Assembly (NCBI GenBank): GCA_947448525.1
Contig: CANFNV010000008.1
Location: forward strand, 31,706 to 95,705
From: Flavobacteriaceae bacterium
GTDB lineage: Bacteria > Bacteroidota > Bacteroidia > Flavobacteriales > Flavobacteriaceae
Direction of reading: 5' to 3'
DNA: 64,000 bases
This document shows positions 26,101 through 33,942 of the stretch, one piece after another (within the stretch, counting starts at the first letter, position 1; every line of letters begins with the position of its first letter). Position numbers and translations under genes: made by a program. The notes under the pieces were generated by a model, which was not told the origin of the DNA, ran no database searches, and worked only from the letters and a program-made list of their open reading frames with translations.

Positions 26101-29031
26101 ATTTGAAGTTAAATTTGAACCTGTTACAGCAGTAACTCCAGAAGGCAATACCCACTCATAAGAAGTAGCTAAATCTGAAACAGCAGCAGTTAATGTTAAT
26201 GCAGTAGAGGTACCACCATATACAGTTATGTCTGTAATTGCTGCAGTAGTAGATACCGCTGGATTAGTCAATACTATGGAAGCAACAGCAGCAGGAGCAA
26301 CAGCAGTTAATTTTACTAATGTTGCAGTTGATGGAGCATAACCTGTAGCAGCCCAGTTAGATGATCCACAATTAGGTGAAACACATCCATTAACTGGAGG
26401 AACGTAAGTTTCTGTATAAGTTCTATTGAATAAACCTGGTATAGAAGTACTGTTAGCAATAACATCAGCATTAACAGCATTGTTAGTTACAGAAGCACCA
26501 GCACCATTTTTAGCACTTACACCAATGTATAATGCATTTGTAGCAGCTGCTACACTTACACCTGAAAAATTAACTGAAATTGCATTTTTATCCGATGTAA
26601 TTACTGTTCCATAAGGTAAGAATGGGTTAAGTGTATTACCACTTACAATTTCTTGTTTAGCAGTAGAAACTGTGATAGTTGTAGTAACACCATTAACTAA
26701 AACATCTGCATATTTATTATAAGTTACTGTCCATTTGTGCGCACCAGCTGAAGTATTTCCAACACCACCATTTCCTGAGAAAGGATAAGCATAATATACT
26801 TTAGTTGTAGTAACTGGTGTTCCAGAAGTTACAACATTTACACCAGCAGGCAAACTCCATACATAAGAAGCAGCTGTAGCTGAAGGAGTAGCAGTAAGAG
26901 TTAATGCAGTAGTTGTTCCAGCATATTTATTAAAATTAGTAACAGCTGTTGTAGCACTTCCTTCTGTAACTGTAACAGCAGCAGGAGCAGCAGGTAAAGC
27001 AGTAGTGATTGCTATTTCTTTAGCAGTTCCAAAGCAACCAGAAGCATTTTTAGCTTTAACAGAAATTGTTCCAACTGTTCCAACGAAATCAGGAGTTACA
27101 CCATTAAAGTTAACTGTAATTGTATTATCAGTAGCAGTACCGCCAGAAACCTTGTTTACACCATTTGGAAAAGACCAAACGTAAGATAAACTAGAATCTG
27201 TTAAAGCAGGAACAGTAAATGTAAAAGAAGTAGTGGTGCCAACATATTGAGCAGCAGCAAAAGCATCTACATTAGTTGTATTAGCGCCATTAGTTGTATC
27301 ATAAATACCTGCAAAAGTTGCAGTTGGTGTAGCATTAACCGTAACCGTTATAGCAGATTTTAAACTTTCGTTACCATCAGCATCTAATTGAGATACCCAA
27401 AAATATTGAGTTCCTGCATCAGTTGTAGCAGGAACAACATCTCCAAAAAGTTCCGTTTGAACTCCATCTACAGAAGCAGCTGTATACCATTTTAAAGAAA
27501 CTCCTGTTGAAGTCATAGTAGCCGTTAATGGAGAAGCAATCGCTCCTTGACATAAATTTACGTTAGCAACAACTGGTTGTGTTCCAGTAACTGCAATAGT
27601 AACATAAGGCGTTATCATAGAGTCTGTAAAATCAGCTCCTGTTGAAGCAGTTGCCCCCGGTCTGTAATCTAAACCAGAATAATCAGATAAAGTTGTGTTG
27701 TAAGGCAAAGCCAAAATATTATCACTAGAAGGAATAAAAGAATTTCCTTTTTGTATCATTTTAGCGCCTAAATCAAAAGTTGTACCAGAAGCAATTCCTA
27801 ACAAAGCAGCAGTTGTTGCAGAAGCAGTTACAGTTTTTGGATTGATACAAGCAGGGTTAGATGTAATATCAGCAGCTCTTAATCCAGCAAAAATATTATT
27901 ATTTAATACTAGTTTACCAGCAATATATTTTCCTCTTGTAGAATCATCTGTTAAATCAGCATAATTTTTATTCCAATCTAAAAATACAGTATTAATTACT
28001 TTTAATTCGGTTCTTCTTCTTAAACGCAATGCTCTTGCATATCCGGAAGCTATCGTAGCGCTTCTTTTGTTTGGTCCTATCATCGTACAGTTAGAGAAGA
28101 TAGCAGAAGTATTAGTTGTTCCTGAAATAGGTTCAACATCATTAGGGTTGTTGTCCGATTCAAAACCTTCAGAAGTAGAAATAGCAGGGTTATCAGCAAT
28201 TTGTGGGTCTCTAATACACAATGCATACTGAACAGTTCCAGCATATCCGTTATCGGTATCTAAATCATCATCTAAACCTCTATAAGCTACTAAGTGTTTA
28301 CAGTTTACTGATCCACCAAACCACTCAAAAGAGTCATCCCCGGAGAAAGAAACTTGCACATAATCAATAGTTGTTCCAGATCCAACAGCACCAAAAGTTA
28401 ATCCATTGATTTCATTGTTTGGAGAAAATACAAATCCACCAAATTCAATACGTACATACTTTAAAATACCTGAATTATCATTAGTATCTACAGCAGATCC
28501 GCCACCATATTCAGTCAAAGAGTTAGCAGGTAAACCTTCAATGTTGTTTAAACCACTAGTTTGGTTGAATTTATCTTTTCCTAAAAGAATAATTCCTCCC
28601 CAATCTCCAGCAGATCTAGAACCAGCAGCGTAGTTAGAGGTAAACACAATAGGATTTGTTGCAGTACCAACAGCGTTAATTTTTGCACCTTTAGTAATTA
28701 CTAAAGCAGTACCCGTGTTAGAATAAATACCTTTAACAACAACACCTGGTTGAACTATTAAAGTAGCGTTGTTGGTAACATAAATAGTTCCAGACAACTT
28801 GTAAGTTGTTCCAGTTGTCCATGTTGTGTTACTTGTAATGTTTGCTGATACAGTTACTACATTAGCAGCATCTGTATAAGCTTCAGCGTTTGGATTCCAA
28901 TTCGTCCAAGAATTGGTCCACATAGCAGCAGGAGCAGGAGCGAAAGCACCGCGGTATGCTACTGGATCAAGTTGTGCATTAGCAAATTGGAAACCAAATG
29001 CCAATAAAACTAATAAATAAAATTTTTTCAT
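23104..29031 (-). CDS. Giant secreted PKD-like repeat protein with T9SS type A sorting domain
   Basis: A 1975-residue surface or secreted protein. After the signal peptide (MKKFYLLVLLAFGFQFANAQ) comes a parallel beta-helix-like region to about residue 470 (TIYVTNNATLIVQPGVVVKG, DWGGIILLGK, EWFGGSVNCKHLVAYRG). Ig/PKD-like modules follow: two spaced ones near 617 and 723, then eight modules 100-120 residues apart from about 957 to 1704, each with W-x-[LF]-P-x-GV and N-I-GVKA/SFKVKA strands. The end is a type A sorting domain (IYPNPANDIFNVNF, GIYFVKF, KKIIKN). I infer an adhesin-like stalk that holds the N-terminal domain away from the cell. A -7 element TAATTTTG lies at 29063-29070. It follows a TonB receptor and a DOMON gene on the same strand. 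Confidence 0.9.
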   Translation of the reverse strand: MKKFYLLVLLAFGFQFANAQLDPVAYRGAFAPAPAAMWTNSWTNWNPNAEAYTDAANVVTVSANITSNTTWTTGTTYKLSGTIYVTNNATLIVQPGVVVKGIYSNTGTALVITKGAKINAVGTATNPIVFTSNYAAGSRSAGDWGGIILLGKDKFNQTSGLNNIEGLPANSLTEYGGGSAVDTNDNSGILKYVRIEFGGFVFSPNNEINGLTFGAVGSGTTIDYVQVSFSGDDSFEWFGGSVNCKHLVAYRGLDDDLDTDNGYAGTVQYALCIRDPQIADNPAISTSEGFESDNNPNDVEPISGTTNTSAIFSNCTMIGPNKRSATIASGYARALRLRRRTELKVINTVFLDWNKNYADLTDDSTRGKYIAGKLVLNNNIFAGLRAADITSNPACINPKTVTASATTAALLGIASGTTFDLGAKMIQKGNSFIPSSDNILALPYNTTLSDYSGLDYRPGATASTGADFTDSMITPYVTIAVTGTQPVVANVNLCQGAIASPLTATMTSTGVSLKWYTAASVDGVQTELFGDVVPATTDAGTQYFWVSQLDADGNESLKSAITVTVNATPTATFAGIYDTTNGANTTNVDAFAAAQYVGTTTSFTFTVPALTDSSLSYVWSFPNGVNKVSGGTATDNTITVNFNGVTPDFVGTVGTISVKAKNASGCFGTAKEIAITTALPAAPAAVTVTEGSATTAVTNFNKYAGTTTALTLTATPSATAASYVWSLPAGVNVVTSGTPVTTTKVYYAYPFSGNGGVGNTSAGAHKWTVTYNKYADVLVNGVTTTITVSTAKQEIVSGNTLNPFLPYGTVITSDKNAISVNFSGVSVAAATNALYIGVSAKNGAGASVTNNAVNADVIANSTSIPGLFNRTYTETYVPPVNGCVSPNCGSSNWAATGYAPSTATLVKLTAVAPAAVASIVLTNPAVSTTAAITDITVYGGTSTALTLTAAVSDLATSYEWVLPSGVTAVTGSNLTSNSIQVNLSSISAGTTSLNIGVKAINVYGTSTTKLLNLTATVPAAVASLVLTNPAASSTAAITDITVYGGTSTALTLTAAASDLATSYEWVLPAGVTAVSTNLNSNSIQVNFSSIPAGTTSLNIGVKAKNFVGSSSTKLLNVTATVPVAPDSLVLTNPAAATPTTPITDIALYKGTDTALTLTAAASDLATSYEWALPSGVTALSTDLTSRIIEVKFAAITSTSIYIGVKAKNFVGSSSTDNSSLDPATTSTAKLLKLFTTAPVAVAVKPATLKLTDVAVSSTTAITNVSSYAGTNKVLTLTAAASANAASYIWTLPLGVTQLSGTTSNVITVKLADVASTVTSLLFSVKATNSLGTSLATTLTATISAPAVPAAIKMTNAALTGTAATTAITNASIYVGTQTPLTLTATASPYATSYTWTLPDGVTQLSGNNTNVITVKLAGVQAGVTSLSFNVKAVNNLSSSTDKTLAVTNAVPSLPASLVLTNPALSGTAATTAITNPSIYVGTDTTLKLTAAVATNATSYAWTLPDGVTQLSGNNTNVITVKLANVSGVTSLSFKVKAVNGVGSSNDKVLATTVAAPATPASLVLSTTTSTTAITNVTNYLGTSTNLKLTAAATTNATSYSWTLPDGVTQLSGGNTNVITVQLANVLSGVTALSFKVKAANGVGSSTDKVLATTAAAPAAPATLVLTNPALSGTAATTAITDISVYGRTATSLKLTAAVAANATSYLWELPNGVSSADVNSSNVSTSNVIFVNFAEVPNATTSLNIGVKAVNYVGMSSTVNTGLSSTAKLLKLTAALPTVVATVGGATAVCPNTSVTYTITAPKGATSYSITGPIGSDVSSPSSPDNTTTTLVTSDLTFTVKYPSNFATVAIKKIVIASINFVGSSTTTKSITLTAATGCTAKLVEENVTNNFNNVEIYPNPANDIFNVNFDTEVPSNVNMQIYSINGILVSERNFSLEAGRNNISENVSSYSNGIYFVKFTNSSNEVIVKKIIKN
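23740..26300. repeat. Tandem ~300-315-bp coding repeats
   Basis: Eight consecutive modules encode PKD-like domains in the giant protein. Some copies are close to identical at DNA level: the 33 bases from 24201 recur with one or two changes exactly 300 bp on (24501) and again near 24819. The copies vary in short indels elsewhere. Confidence 0.85.
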
Positions 29032-29062
29032 TTTTAAAATGATTTTAAGAGTTAAACTGGTT

Positions 29063-29070
29063 CAAAATTA
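29063..29070 (-). promoter_or_regulatory. -7 promoter element of the giant repeat protein gene
   Basis: TAATTTTG on the minus strand, 31 bp before the ATG at 29031. The upstream -33 TTG is not clear. Confidence 0.45.
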
Positions 29071-29197
29071 TACTCAAAAGATCAGAAAGGAGTAAAATAA
29101 AAATTATCAAAATGTTAAATAAAATGACCTAAATTTAACTTTAACGAAGTAGAATGTTAACTTAATATTAAATGAAGGTTAGGGGAACTAAAAATAG

Positions 29198-29214
29198 TCG
29201 CTTTTAGTGAGCGA
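29198..29214 (-). terminator. Weak terminator after the DOMON gene
   Basis: A 5-bp stem (29198-29202 with 29210-29214) with a 7-nt loop, then a short T-run on the minus strand. It is 9 bp past the DOMON stop. Short stem, so low confidence. Confidence 0.35.
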
Positions 29215-29223
29215 GAAGCAAAT

Positions 29224-30021
29224 TTATTTCTTAACAATTATTTTCTTAAAAGAATCAAAAGAATCAATTTTTGATTTTATAAAATAAATACCGTCTGAAA
29301 GATTGGTAACAGGGATTTTAATTTCCTTCGATTTTGATGTGGAATAGGTTTTATTAAAAACCATTTGATAAGCAGCATTGTATAATGTAATTTCAATTTC
29401 TGGAGAAGATATGCCATTGGGAACAAGAATTAATTGATCTTGAACTGGATTGGGATATATTATTAAATCATAAGAAGTAATATGATTTTGAGCACTCTCT
29501 AAATTGGAAAAAGTAATACTCACATTTCCACGATTTCCCCCGTCTCCATGACCCGTTAATGCATAATTATCCTGAAAATAGGAATAAGCCCATATAAGAT
29601 CTAGAGTTGTTAAAGCATTAGTGAAATTAAAGTCGGTGTTGTCTGAGGAAACAAAGTCTCTATTGGCCTTAATAGTTCTTATAGAATTAGCTACCGTGTT
29701 TTCTGTTAAAGTCCAATTGTTAAGAGCATCCGCTTGTGGAGTAGATCGATGCTGAATATAACAATCGGTGAGATTGGTAGCCGAGGTCATCACCACACAA
29801 TCAACATCAATTGTTTGTGTTCCCATTGTAGCTGAATTAAAACCCAAAGCGAACCATCGGTCTGACGGTCCGCTTAAAGTTAAATATGCTTTAGAATTAG
29901 AAGTGTCCAAATCGACTTGAAAACTCATATTAGAGTCAATCACTATCAACCCCGAAAATTTTATCTGAGCGTGAAAAGAACAAGTAAAAATAAGAAAACC
30001 AAAAATTAGTATTCTTTTCAT
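29224..30021 (-). CDS. Secreted DOMON-domain protein with T9SS type A sorting domain
   Basis: A 265-residue exported protein. After a signal peptide (MKRILIFGFLIFTCSFHAQ) residues 25-175 fit a DOMON domain: RWFALGFNSATMG, VDCVVMTS, the strand/turn with IKANRDFVSSDNTDFNF, LIWAYSYF and HGDGGNRGNVSI. DOMON domains bind heme or sugars in other proteins. Residues 185-265 are a type A sorting domain (LIIYPNPVQDQLIL, DGIYFIKSK, KKIIVKK). It sits 9 bp after the TonB-dependent receptor stop, so the two are likely co-transcribed, and I infer it captures the receptor's ligand at the surface. Ligand type is not shown by the sequence. Confidence 0.82.
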   Translation of the reverse strand: MKRILIFGFLIFTCSFHAQIKFSGLIVIDSNMSFQVDLDTSNSKAYLTLSGPSDRWFALGFNSATMGTQTIDVDCVVMTSATNLTDCYIQHRSTPQADALNNWTLTENTVANSIRTIKANRDFVSSDNTDFNFTNALTTLDLIWAYSYFQDNYALTGHGDGGNRGNVSITFSNLESAQNHITSYDLIIYPNPVQDQLILVPNGISSPEIEITLYNAAYQMVFNKTYSTSKSKEIKIPVTNLSDGIYFIKSKIDSFDSFKKIIVKK

Positions 30022-30030
30022 TTGGTATTG

Positions 30031-32904
30031 CTAGAAATTATAAGTAGCCGACAATGAAAATGTTCTACCGAATTTAGTTATCCAAATGGCATCATCCACA
30101 CCCGCTTTGTAACCATTGTTGTTATGGCCATCACCTGTGAAAACCAAATTGGTCAAACTAGTTATTGCAGTATCATTATTATAGGCATTTGGTGTATTGT
30201 TTTGATAAAAAATCAAATCTTGAGCCAATACATTCTGAATGTTTAATTTAACTTCAAATTTGTTTTTCTGGAATGATTTAGAAATTTGCATATCAACAAA
30301 CGTTCTCGCTTTTTCCCATATAGTAGGATAACTGTCATTACCACTAATAGCAATTCTGTTTCCTACTCTATTGATGTTTGTAGATACTGCCCAACCATTA
30401 TCTTTATTCATATATTGAAGTCCCGCATTAAAAACATAAGGCGATTGCCCTTGCATAGGTCGAGATTTTTCCTTTTCATTAAAACTGGAAATATCTACTT
30501 TCGATTTAATGATGGCAATATTAGAAAACAAAGTTAAATCATCTAAAAAGGCAGCCCCTTCATATTTAAATAGTGAACTTAAAAGGGATCTGAATTCAAA
30601 CTCTACTCCGCTATTTTCGGCACGATCTGCATTATAATATGATAGATTTTTATTAGGTGTATATTTTAATTCTATAGGATTAGTAAAGTTTTTTCTGAAA
30701 TAAGAAAAAGAAAACAATTGTCCTTTACCTGGATAAATTTCATATCGCAAATCCAGATTTTGAATTTGTGCAATTTTTAAATCAATATTTCCTTGTGTTA
30801 AAAATTGGGTGGTAAAATCATAAAAAGCAAAAGGCGCCAACTCTCTAAACTCGGGTCTATTTAGTGTTTTAGAATAACTAAATCGGATGTTCTGTTCTTT
30901 ATTGATTGCAAAAATCAAATTGGCAGAAGGCAATATATCTTGTTGTTTATTAGTTATTGTAATGTATTTACCAATAATATCATCATAAGTATTTAATGTT
31001 TGGGAATAATCTTCTAAGCGGACACCCCATACTAATCTAAATTTATTGTATCGATTATCCATCATAGCATAAGCGGCATTTAATTTGGAATTAGCATCAT
31101 AATGTGCTGTTTCTTTGGTTGTTTCTTTAATTGTCAAACCAGTATTACTCATGTTTGCAGTTGAAAAAATACTGGAATCAGGCAAAAATTGAATTGAAGG
31201 ATTATAGTTATTATCGTATGGAATATAATATAAGGTTCTTGAATAAAAAGTTCTACTTCTATTTTGAATAGAGGCACCTATTTTAAGTTCATTAATAGAA
31301 TTTTCTCCAATATTAAATTTTTTAGACAAATCAATTTTACCGCCTTTATTGGTTTCTTTATTTTCAGAAAAAAACATTACACCGGCATTTTCATCGCCAC
31401 CTATACCAAAATTAGCCCTAGGATGGTTATAAATTTGTATAGGATCCGATGGATCCAGACTAGTTGTATATGAATTTATTCTTCTGTTAGGAATAGCACG
31501 TGAAATGTCGCTGTAATTAACATTCCATAATACTTTAATTTTAGGTTTGGTAAAATAATGATCCCCATTAAGCTGTCCTGAATAAATTCTATTACTAGTA
31601 AACCATCTTACGTTTTTAGTTATTAATTTCAAATCAGCAAAATCTGGGTTTCCAGACCTTTCCACCACTAAATCGGTCGAATTTAAACTTAATATATTTT
31701 TGAATGTAATAGAGTTATTTTCATTAAATTTTAATGATAAATTTCCAATTGCCCCAGTTAATACTTGTTGATTGTAATTATTATCATGATACATACCTTT
31801 TATTTCTCCGGGAACATCTATACCGTTTCTAGTTACTTCATTAAAGTTGTTTGTAATATTGTGAGATAACGAAAATAACATACCTAATTTCTTATTTCCA
31901 AAATCATAATGTTTACCAATGGAATATTGAAAAGAAGTGTTGGGTTTAAACTTAGAATCTTTAATTTCCCAATCACTTTGAAAACTTTTTGCAATTTGAA
32001 CATTTTCATCACTGGTATTTGATTGCATTACAGCAGTACTAGGTATTATACTTGGCAAAGCTCTGGTGCCGTTATCATACCCCAACCAATCGGTACTACT
32101 ACCTTTATACGTTCTAGAATCTTTGAAAGTAGTTATGGTGTTGTACCCTGAACCGACAGTTACCGATTGAAAATCTTTGTCTGGAACCGATTTTGTATTA
32201 ATTTGAACCACTCCACCTGCAAATTCACCCGGAAGATCAGGAGAAGCAGTTTTAGTAATCATGATATTGTCCAACATATTGGAAGGAAATATATCAAATG
32301 AAAAGGCTTTTCTGTCGGGCTCCGAACTTGGTAACGGCGCACCATTAATTAATGCAAAATTATATCGGTCATTCAAACCACGAATAATCACAAAACGATT
32401 GTCTTGAATACTTGCTCCACTAATACGCTTTAATACATCAGAAGTGTTTTTATCGGGAGTTCGTTTTATAGTTTCCGCCGAAATTCCATCAGAGACATTG
32501 GCGCTGTTTTTTTGCATCGTTAACAAGCCCTTTACGGACTCTTGCTTTGCTTTTGTTGATTTAATAACAACGTCATCAAGTTGGTTGGTTTTGCCAGATA
32601 AAGCAACACTTACAAAGTTAACATCATCTTTAATTACCGCAATATCAGTAACTTCTTTTGATTCATAAGAAAGGCATGATATTTTTAAATCATAATTTCC
32701 AGCATCTATTCTGATGATAAAATTTCCGTCAGAATCTGTAATATCAGATTTTTTTGTTCCTTTAATAGTTACCGTTGCACCAGGAACTGTTTGCCCTGTT
32801 TTTTCATCTACAACTGTACCTTTAATTCCAGAGTTTTGCCCAAAAGTTATAGCGCAAAAGAATAGTGTACATAAAATAATTGCTCTGTGTAATTTCTGTT
32901 TCAT
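30031..32904 (-). CDS. TonB-dependent receptor with carboxypeptidase-like domain
   Basis: A 957-residue outer membrane receptor for active uptake driven by TonB. Signal peptide (LHRAIILCTLFFCAITFGQ), then a carboxypeptidase-regulatory-like domain at about residues 25-110 (GIKGTVVDEKTGQTVPGATVTIKG), a plug (RISGASIQDNRFVIIRGLNDRYN, LPGEFAGGVVQINTKSVPD) and a 22-strand-type barrel with aromatic-ended strands; the last residues are SLSATYNF. It is not a typical SusC: no SusD gene is next to it. The next gene is a secreted DOMON protein 9 bp away. A -7 element TATTTTTG (32924-32931) precedes the start. The substrate is unknown. Confidence 0.92.
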   Translation of the reverse strand: MKQKLHRAIILCTLFFCAITFGQNSGIKGTVVDEKTGQTVPGATVTIKGTKKSDITDSDGNFIIRIDAGNYDLKISCLSYESKEVTDIAVIKDDVNFVSVALSGKTNQLDDVVIKSTKAKQESVKGLLTMQKNSANVSDGISAETIKRTPDKNTSDVLKRISGASIQDNRFVIIRGLNDRYNFALINGAPLPSSEPDRKAFSFDIFPSNMLDNIMITKTASPDLPGEFAGGVVQINTKSVPDKDFQSVTVGSGYNTITTFKDSRTYKGSSTDWLGYDNGTRALPSIIPSTAVMQSNTSDENVQIAKSFQSDWEIKDSKFKPNTSFQYSIGKHYDFGNKKLGMLFSLSHNITNNFNEVTRNGIDVPGEIKGMYHDNNYNQQVLTGAIGNLSLKFNENNSITFKNILSLNSTDLVVERSGNPDFADLKLITKNVRWFTSNRIYSGQLNGDHYFTKPKIKVLWNVNYSDISRAIPNRRINSYTTSLDPSDPIQIYNHPRANFGIGGDENAGVMFFSENKETNKGGKIDLSKKFNIGENSINELKIGASIQNRSRTFYSRTLYYIPYDNNYNPSIQFLPDSSIFSTANMSNTGLTIKETTKETAHYDANSKLNAAYAMMDNRYNKFRLVWGVRLEDYSQTLNTYDDIIGKYITITNKQQDILPSANLIFAINKEQNIRFSYSKTLNRPEFRELAPFAFYDFTTQFLTQGNIDLKIAQIQNLDLRYEIYPGKGQLFSFSYFRKNFTNPIELKYTPNKNLSYYNADRAENSGVEFEFRSLLSSLFKYEGAAFLDDLTLFSNIAIIKSKVDISSFNEKEKSRPMQGQSPYVFNAGLQYMNKDNGWAVSTNINRVGNRIAISGNDSYPTIWEKARTFVDMQISKSFQKNKFEVKLNIQNVLAQDLIFYQNNTPNAYNNDTAITSLTNLVFTGDGHNNNGYKAGVDDAIWITKFGRTFSLSATYNF

Positions 32905-32923
32905 TATTATTAATTTTAAATAA

Positions 32924-32931
32924 CAAAAATA
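32924..32931 (-). promoter_or_regulatory. -7 promoter element of the TonB receptor gene
   Basis: TATTTTTG on the minus strand, 19 bp before the ATG at 32904. No -33 TTG was found in the AT-rich upstream stretch. Confidence 0.45.
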
Positions 32932-33114
32932 GATTTTAAATTAAAAATTGAAATTACTATAATGTTAAATAATGTTGAAAAAAAGAACTGAAATACTTCT
33001 TTAAAATTATCTTTACGTTAATTTAATGTAAATAGATGTTTAAATTTTGGTTGAAATTAAAAGATTTTCAAAACAATTTAATGTTGAAAAATGTATTAAA
33101 AAACAAAAACCACT

Positions 33115-33492
33115 CTATTGAGCGGCTTTGTTTCTTTTTATAAATGATATAAATAATATTCCTAGAATTGCTCCTGCTGAATTAGCAAGTACATCAAATA
33201 TATCGGGAGTTCTACTGATAGTAAAAATACCTTGGCAAATTTCCATCAAAATACCATAACCAATGGAAGCAACCAAAATTTTATATTTAGTTTTAGGGTT
33301 GATGTTTTTGCTTTCAATATATAAAAACCATAAAACTACAAATACAAAGTAAAATGTAAAATGTACATACTTATCTTTATTTTGAAAAGGGATAAAACTT
33401 CCTACACTACTACTAATCGTTATCAAACTTAGCACCGTGACTAAAAGTGTCCATAAAATGGCAAGTAGAAAATATGTGTTTTTCTTAAGCAC
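33115..33492 (-). CDS. VanZ-like membrane protein
   Basis: A 125-residue protein with four predicted membrane segments (YFLLAILWTLLVTVLSLITI, YVHFTFYFVFVVLWFLYI, ILVASIGYGILMEICQGI, VLANSAGAILGILFISFI). The pattern DKYVHFTFY, GILMEICQ and D-V-L-ANS-G fits the VanZ family, of unknown function and linked to teicoplanin resistance only in enterococci. No ATG is near. GTG at 33492 or TTG at 33495 would start it, in either case overlapping the gcvH stop by a few bases. Co-transcription with gcvH is likely. Confidence 0.8.
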   Translation of the reverse strand: MLKKNTYFLLAILWTLLVTVLSLITISSSVGSFIPFQNKDKYVHFTFYFVFVVLWFLYIESKNINPKTKYKILVASIGYGILMEICQGIFTISRTPDIFDVLANSAGAILGILFISFIKRNKAAQ

Positions 33493-33865
33493 CAATTAAA
33501 TTCCCATAAGCTTCACTATCTAATAAATCATTCCATTGGGATAAATCAGATACTTTTACTTTCACCATCCACCCTGCACCATAAGGATCAGAATTTACGT
33601 TTTCTGGTGTGCGTTCAAGGTTATCATTAAATGCAATGATTTCACCAGACATTGGTAAGAACAAATCTGAAACGGTTTTCACTGCTTCTACAGTTCCAAA
33701 AACCTCATCTCGTTCTAGTGTTTGGTCTAATGTTTCTACTTCTACATATACGATGTCTCCAAGTTCGCCTTGAGCGAAATCTGTAATTCCGATAGTTGCC
33801 ACATCGCCATCAATAGAGATCCATTCGTGGTCTTTGGTATATTTTAAATTAGCAGGTATGTTCAT
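33485..33865 (-). CDS. gcvH: Glycine cleavage system H protein
   Basis: A 126-residue lipoyl carrier that shuttles the aminomethyl group between the P, T and L proteins of the glycine cleavage system. The start NIPANLKYTKDHEWI is typical and the lipoylated lysine lies in VEAVKTVSD (Lys63). Length is the family norm. A TACATTTG -7 element lies at 33891-33898. gcvP and gcvT are not in the window. The vanZ-like gene overlaps its stop. Confidence 0.97.
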   Translation of the reverse strand: MNIPANLKYTKDHEWISIDGDVATIGITDFAQGELGDIVYVEVETLDQTLERDEVFGTVEAVKTVSDLFLPMSGEIIAFNDNLERTPENVNSDPYGAGWMVKVKVSDLSQWNDLLDSEAYGNLIGA

Positions 33866-33890
33866 ATTTGTTTGTTTATTAATTTTGGGA

Positions 33891-33898
33891 CAAATGTA
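33891..33898 (-). promoter_or_regulatory. -7 promoter element of gcvH
   Basis: TACATTTG on the minus strand, 25 bp before the ATG, with a TTAG at about the -33 position instead of TTG. Confidence 0.55.
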
Positions 33899-33942
33899 TA
33901 ATTAATTCTTAATATGCTAAACGGATTTTATTTCCAATTTTA

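Noticed and set aside
25586..26614. Plus-strand frames of 62-86 codons across the giant repeat protein gene
   Set aside because: They are complementary reads of repetitive Ala/Val/Thr codons in the large gene and have no independent start signals.
30031..32904. SusC/SusD glycan utilisation locus
   Set aside because: The receptor has the carboxypeptidase-like domain but no SusD gene and no secreted glycosidase is adjacent; the next gene is a DOMON protein.
33115..33492. Teicoplanin or vancomycin resistance gene
   Set aside because: VanZ-family similarity alone does not imply resistance; this is a lone housekeeping-type copy beside gcvH.
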